Both the position numbers and the translations under genes were made by a program. 33,790 bases of DNA, taken from the IMG/VR virus record IMGVR_UViG_3300028553_000103, positions 1 through 33,790 of that record, one strand, 5' to 3'. This document shows positions 32,201 through 33,790 of this stretch, one piece after another. The notes below the pieces were generated by a model that was not told where the DNA came from, did no database searches, and saw only the letters and a list, made by a program, of their open reading frames with translations. This DNA is from a virus. Numbering within the stretch: the stretch's first letter is position 1; the number at the start of each line of letters is the position of its first letter.

Positions 32201-32620
32201 ATGCTCACGATTTATACAAGTGGTTATGGATATTCTCACAGGCACTGCTGTGCCCTTGTAATCTGGTTCTGTGAGAAGTATCTACCCAGACATAAGATTG
32301 AGATAGAAGTTCTTCACAGAGGTCTTGTGAGAGAAGGTGTTTATGGTTGGTGTAGTGTTCGTGATTGTGACTGGAGACCACGAAGTTTTTTGATTGAGAT
32401 TCATAATCGTCTTTCCAAAGAAGATTATATGAAGACAATATTTCACGAAATGCAACATCTTCTACAACATATTCGTGGTGATTTAAGAGATAAGAGAGGC
32501 ATTCGTTGTTGGAAAGGTATTGATTGTTCTGATTTAGATTATAAAGAAATGCCATGGGAACTTGATGCTCATCAAAGAGAATTAGAGCTTTATGAAGAGT
32601 ACTTGACAGAGCACTCATAA
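32201..32620 (+). CDS. Small HExxH zinc metallopeptidase-like protein
   Basis: This 139-residue protein has HEMQH at residues 82-86, preceded by hydrophobic residues (MKTIF) and followed by LLQH, which is a zincin HExxH motif. Glu120 in MPWELDAHQREL is a good third zinc ligand, as in small ImmA/IrrE- or SprT-like peptidases. The first 75 residues contain a beta sheet with six Cys, and their role is unclear. No signal peptide or transmembrane segment is visible, so it should act in the cytoplasm. Possible jobs include cutting a host regulator or processing a phage protein. It directly follows a 33-residue membrane protein. A consensus promoter for the next unit lies inside its final codons. 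Confidence 0.7.
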   Translation: MLTIYTSGYGYSHRHCCALVIWFCEKYLPRHKIEIEVLHRGLVREGVYGWCSVRDCDWRPRSFLIEIHNRLSKEDYMKTIFHEMQHLLQHIRGDLRDKRGIRCWKGIDCSDLDYKEMPWELDAHQRELELYEEYLTEHS

Positions 32621-32631
32621 ATTGATATAAT
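32603..32631 (+). promoter_or_regulatory. Perfect consensus sigma70 promoter
   Basis: TTGACA (32603-32608), 17 bases, then TATAAT (32626-32631). The -35 box lies in the last codons of the metallopeptidase-like gene. Start of transcription near 32638. Confidence 0.88.
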
Positions 32632-32708
32632 ACCTTTGTGAGGGTTGATAAGCATGTATAAGATTCTTCAAGGGTAAATAATAAAAAATAATCTTATCTT
32701 AATCTAAG

Positions 32709-32948
32709 ATGACAAATTCCTACATTTGGTTTCTTCCATTTGGTGTTATTCTTTATTTGATGATAATGGACGAAAACATTACAAAATATGTAATACTACT
32801 CTTTGAGTCTCTTTCTGTTTATGCCGAAAAAAAATATCTAATGATTAAACTTCATCCCTTCTGGTTCACAAATCCAATCTCTCAAAGAATAATGATGAAG
32901 AAATATGAAAAGATGGCACAAAAACTCTTGACAAATCATAAATCATAA
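32709..32948 (+). CDS. Small membrane protein (79 aa)
   Basis: Residues 5-20 (YIWFLPFGVILYLMIM) form a membrane segment. A second, weaker hydrophobic helix follows (KYVILLFESLSVY), and the tail is basic (KKYEKMAQKLLTNHKS), so the C-terminus probably faces the cytoplasm. It is driven by the consensus promoter at 32603. A late-like core GTAAATAAT (32674-32682) also lies 35 nt upstream. The 70-base leader contains inverted repeats and a seven-codon frame at 32654-32677. Function unknown. Confidence 0.65.
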   Translation: MTNSYIWFLPFGVILYLMIMDENITKYVILLFESLSVYAEKKYLMIKLHPFWFTNPISQRIMMKKYEKMAQKLLTNHKS

Positions 32949-32957
32949 CCTTATCAT
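32928..32957 (+). promoter_or_regulatory. Possible sigma70 promoter
   Basis: TTGACA (32928-32933) and TATCAT (32952-32957) are 18 bases apart. A late-like AATAAATAT (32958-32966) follows. One or both could serve the next small gene. The -35 box is strong and the -10 box weak. Confidence 0.45.
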
Positions 32958-32991
32958 AATAAATATAATCAAGTCATTGGAGACTTCAATT

Positions 32992-33213
32992 ATGTCAAGA
33001 ACTTTTAGAAATCCTGTTTATGAGTATAATTATTTTCGTCATCCAAAAACGCAAGGAGAACGTAAAAAACTAGACGGATTTATTCGTGATTCTGTGTTTG
33101 AAGAGTTTAGTATTTCCGGAATCAATCATGCACATCATAGGTTAAATCGTATTCCAACCTCTTATGATGACGTTGGTTTCAGTGCCCGACAAGAAGTTCA
33201 CGAGACTGTTTAG
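32992..33213 (+). CDS. Small basic hypothetical protein (73 aa)
   Basis: The ATG at 32992 is preferred because TTGGAGA at 32977 is its ribosome-binding site, not an in-frame TTG start. The protein begins MSRTFRNPVYEYNYFRHPKT and is rich in Arg, His and Tyr, ending with an acidic RQEVHETV. Its composition suggests nucleic-acid or protein binding, but no domain is recognised. A strong terminator follows eleven bases after its stop. Confidence 0.6.
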   Translation: MSRTFRNPVYEYNYFRHPKTQGERKKLDGFIRDSVFEEFSISGINHAHHRLNRIPTSYDDVGFSARQEVHETV

Positions 33214-33223
33214 AAACCGACAC

Positions 33224-33251
33224 AAAGACCCCTTGACCGGGGTCTTTTTTT
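33224..33251 (+). terminator. Intrinsic terminator carrying a -35 box in its loop
   Basis: AAAGACCCC and GGGGTCTTT form a perfect 9-bp stem followed by TTTT. The six-base loop TTGACC is also the -35 element of the next promoter. Confidence 0.92.
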
Positions 33252-33261
33252 GTGCTATACT
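33233..33261 (+). promoter_or_regulatory. Sigma70-like promoter overlapping the terminator
   Basis: TTGACC (33233-33238, the hairpin loop), 17 bases, then TATACT (33256-33261). Transcription would start near 33268, eighteen bases before the chosen ATG of the next gene. Confidence 0.85.
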
Positions 33262-33285
33262 ACTCTCATAGACACAAATCCCCCA

Positions 33286-33777
33286 ATGAACTACAAGGCA
33301 ACAGTTCAACTCTCATACATCAGTACCAGTGATGGTGCGATTGGTTGTGATGATATTCTTCCTGCCGAGAATATCAAAATAGAAGTACCTGCCGAAGACC
33401 TGAACATTCATCAGTATTTTTATCTATTCAATCGTTTCCTACGGGCAGTTGGTTTTTGTGATTATAACATTATGAAAGGTGGAGTTCAACTTGCCTTTAA
33501 TGATATGAGAGACCAAAAAGAAATGAAAAAGGTTGCTGATGAATATGGTCTGATACTTGAGGAAGATTTTTCAGAGCAACTTCAAGAAGAAGTAGGACTT
33601 GCAAAGAAGTTTGATGAGGACTGGGCACTTGTGGGTAAGACATTTGAGGAGAATGAAAAACTGCAAAGTGAAGTTCTGGACCTGAGAGCAAAACTCTCAC
33701 GATATGAAAGTCCAAACAATCCTAACTATACAGAAGAAGAAATTGAAGCAATCTGTGCGGAGGCAAGAAAATCCTGA
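33286..33777 (+). CDS. Hypothetical cytoplasmic protein with coiled coil
   Basis: This is 163 residues from the ATG at 33286. An in-frame TTG at 33250 would lie upstream of the predicted transcription start and is rejected. The first half is alpha/beta (YKATVQLSYIST, DILPAENIKIEVPAEDLNI, YFYLFNRFLRAVGF). The second half is acidic and helical, with a likely coiled coil (FEENEKLQSEVLDLRAKLSR) and a final helix. Short proteins of this type lie in early regions of cyanophage genomes with no assigned role. The gene has its own host-type promoter, so early expression is likely. Its stop overlaps the next ATG by one base. Confidence 0.7.
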   Translation: MNYKATVQLSYISTSDGAIGCDDILPAENIKIEVPAEDLNIHQYFYLFNRFLRAVGFCDYNIMKGGVQLAFNDMRDQKEMKKVADEYGLILEEDFSEQLQEEVGLAKKFDEDWALVGKTFEENEKLQSEVLDLRAKLSRYESPNNPNYTEEEIEAICAEARKS

Positions 33778-33790
33778 TGTCTGAAAGAGC
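33777..33790 (+). CDS. Start of a following gene (cut by window)
   Basis: An ATG overlaps the preceding stop codon (TGATG) and opens a frame beginning MSER. Only four full codons are visible, so nothing can be said about the product. Confidence 0.4.

Noticed and set aside
32205-32618. Minus-strand open frame of 137 codons opposite the metallopeptidase-like gene
   Set aside because: The + strand frame has a zincin motif, fits the one-strand layout and is joined to its neighbours. The minus-strand frame has no start signals.
33250-33285. In-frame TTG start for the 163-residue protein
   Set aside because: It lies upstream of the predicted transcription start and inside the promoter, so it could not be translated from that promoter.

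Overview
The window looks like the tail-fibre and adhesin region of a T4-like myovirus, most likely a cyanophage of marine picocyanobacteria. The reasons are an AT-rich genome with all genes on the + strand, T4-type late promoter cores (TATAAATA-like) ahead of structural genes, many Thr/Ser/Gly/Asn-rich fibre proteins, two fibres ending in self-cleaving S74 (endosialidase-type) chaperones, and several glycine-rich adhesin-like proteins. The taxon is inferred from gene content, since I could run no search. I saw no tRNA, rRNA, CRISPR array, insertion sequence or integrase. No stretch longer than about 300 bases lacks a gene.

Layout. (1) 1-5676: a glycine-rich protein cut by the left edge, an S74 fibre, small structural proteins, a tail-assembly-chaperone-like protein and a Cys/Gly-rich protein. 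(2) 5669-9152: a very AT-rich block of tightly packed enzyme genes. It holds two 2-oxoglutarate/Fe(II) oxygenase-like proteins, a GT9-like glycosyltransferase, a small helical protein, a third oxygenase-like protein and a DUF6165-like protein. (3) 9173-15312: structural proteins, including an Mtd-like fibre, a beta-helix protein and a LamG lectin-like protein, most behind late promoters. (4) 15413-29810: the main fibre block. It has a 2461-residue S74 fibre, a terminator, an 1130-residue fibre coupled to a glycine-rich tip-like protein, a conserved small protein, and a 435-residue fibre followed by another glycine-rich protein. (5) 29839-31820: a terminator and a strong sigma70-like promoter lead into a second copy of the two-oxygenase cassette plus a further oxygenase-like gene. 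(6) 31827-33790: small genes, including an HExxH metallopeptidase-like protein, with compact terminators and consensus sigma70-like promoters.

How they may work together (inference). Fibre shafts are built from a shared set of repeat modules, two are matured by S74 chaperones, and glycine-rich tips follow fibres as gp38-type adhesins follow gp37. Six oxygenase-like proteins, a glycosyltransferase-like protein and a DUF6165-like protein sit among them. Both copies of the oxygenase pair lie just downstream of a Gly-rich virion-type protein. The most interesting hypothesis is a phage-encoded system that hydroxylates, and perhaps glycosylates, the fibre or adhesin proteins, analogous to collagen modification. 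The first copy appears to be read with late genes and the second from a host-type promoter, so the two may act at different times. Host metabolite or cell-surface targets remain possible alternatives.
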